A DNA stretch of 14,855 nucleotides, from assembly GCA_051878575.1 (NCBI GenBank), contig JBJEKJ010000026.1:1-14855 (forward strand). The letters run 5' to 3'. A program made the position numbers and the translations under genes. This document shows positions 14,802 through 14,855 of the stretch, piece by piece. Origin of the DNA: CALZFJ01 sp051878575. Lineage in GTDB: Bacteria; Bacteroidota; Bacteroidia; Bacteroidales; Muribaculaceae. The notes beneath the pieces are model-generated. The model was not told the DNA's origin. It saw only the letters and a program-made list of their open reading frames with translations, and searched no databases. Numbering within the stretch: position 1 is the stretch's first letter; each line of letters begins with the position of its first letter.

Positions 14802-14835
14802 GAGGCTGTGTCAAAATAGGCGCAGCCTCATTTTT
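14802..14835 (+). terminator. Terminator of dnaK
   Basis: GAGGCTG (14802-14808) pairs with CAGCCTC (14823-14829), extended by four more pairs including two G-U wobbles to a 6-nt loop (AAAATA), and followed by ATTTTT. It starts about 40 nt after the dnaK stop codon. Together with the preceding AG it repeats AGAGAGGCTGTG from the tRNA-Leu terminator. Confidence 0.88.
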
Positions 14836-14855
14836 ATAATGAGCTGTAAAACATG

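Overview
The window reads as chromosomal DNA of a Bacteroidales bacterium, most likely a Muribaculaceae-type gut commensal; the family-level call is inference. The support is the repeated Bacteroidetes vegetative promoter element (TAnnTTTG) in front of several genes, the phylum-typical families DUF2851 and DUF4924, a SusA-like GH13 enzyme, a Bacteroidetes-type lipoprotein glycosidase, a C-terminal tail resembling a type IX secretion sorting domain, and a general lack of Shine-Dalgarno sites. There are ten protein genes and one tRNA. No phage, transposon, CRISPR or defence genes are visible.

Left end (1-1823, + strand): an AT-rich stretch with no gene, then tRNA-Leu(CAG) with its own -7 element and a strong hairpin terminator, then a DUF2851 gene with its own promoter. 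It converges on a two-gene glycan unit on the - strand (1876-6077). This unit is a six-hairpin glycosidase lipoprotein with a carbohydrate-binding-like tail, followed by a SusA/neopullulanase-like periplasmic GH13 enzyme. A near-consensus promoter drives it, and that promoter is embedded in a long inverted repeat.

Centre (6228-10024, - strand): a compact four-gene run, probably one operon read as Crp/Fnr-type regulator, DUF4924 protein, dTDP-4-dehydrorhamnose reductase (rfbD) and peptide chain release factor 3 (prfC, apparently GTG-started). Its promoter shows that the true regulator start is the ATG at 10024 and not a longer extension.

Right end (10194-14760, + strand): a small three-helix membrane protein; a secreted CotH-kinase-family protein with an N-terminal discoidin-like domain and a C-terminal T9SS-like tail, preceded by a promoter-overlapping palindrome; and dnaK, preceded by a near-perfect sigma-54 -24/-12 element instead of the TAnnTTTG element used elsewhere. 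The dnaK terminator shares a 12-bp sequence with the tRNA terminator.

Most of the window is ordinary core and accessory Bacteroidales content. The points most worth checking are the sigma-54-like dnaK promoter, the palindrome at the cotH-like promoter, the inverted repeat enclosing the glycosidase promoter, and the uncharacterised glycosidase lipoprotein paired with a SusA-like enzyme without SusC/SusD in view.
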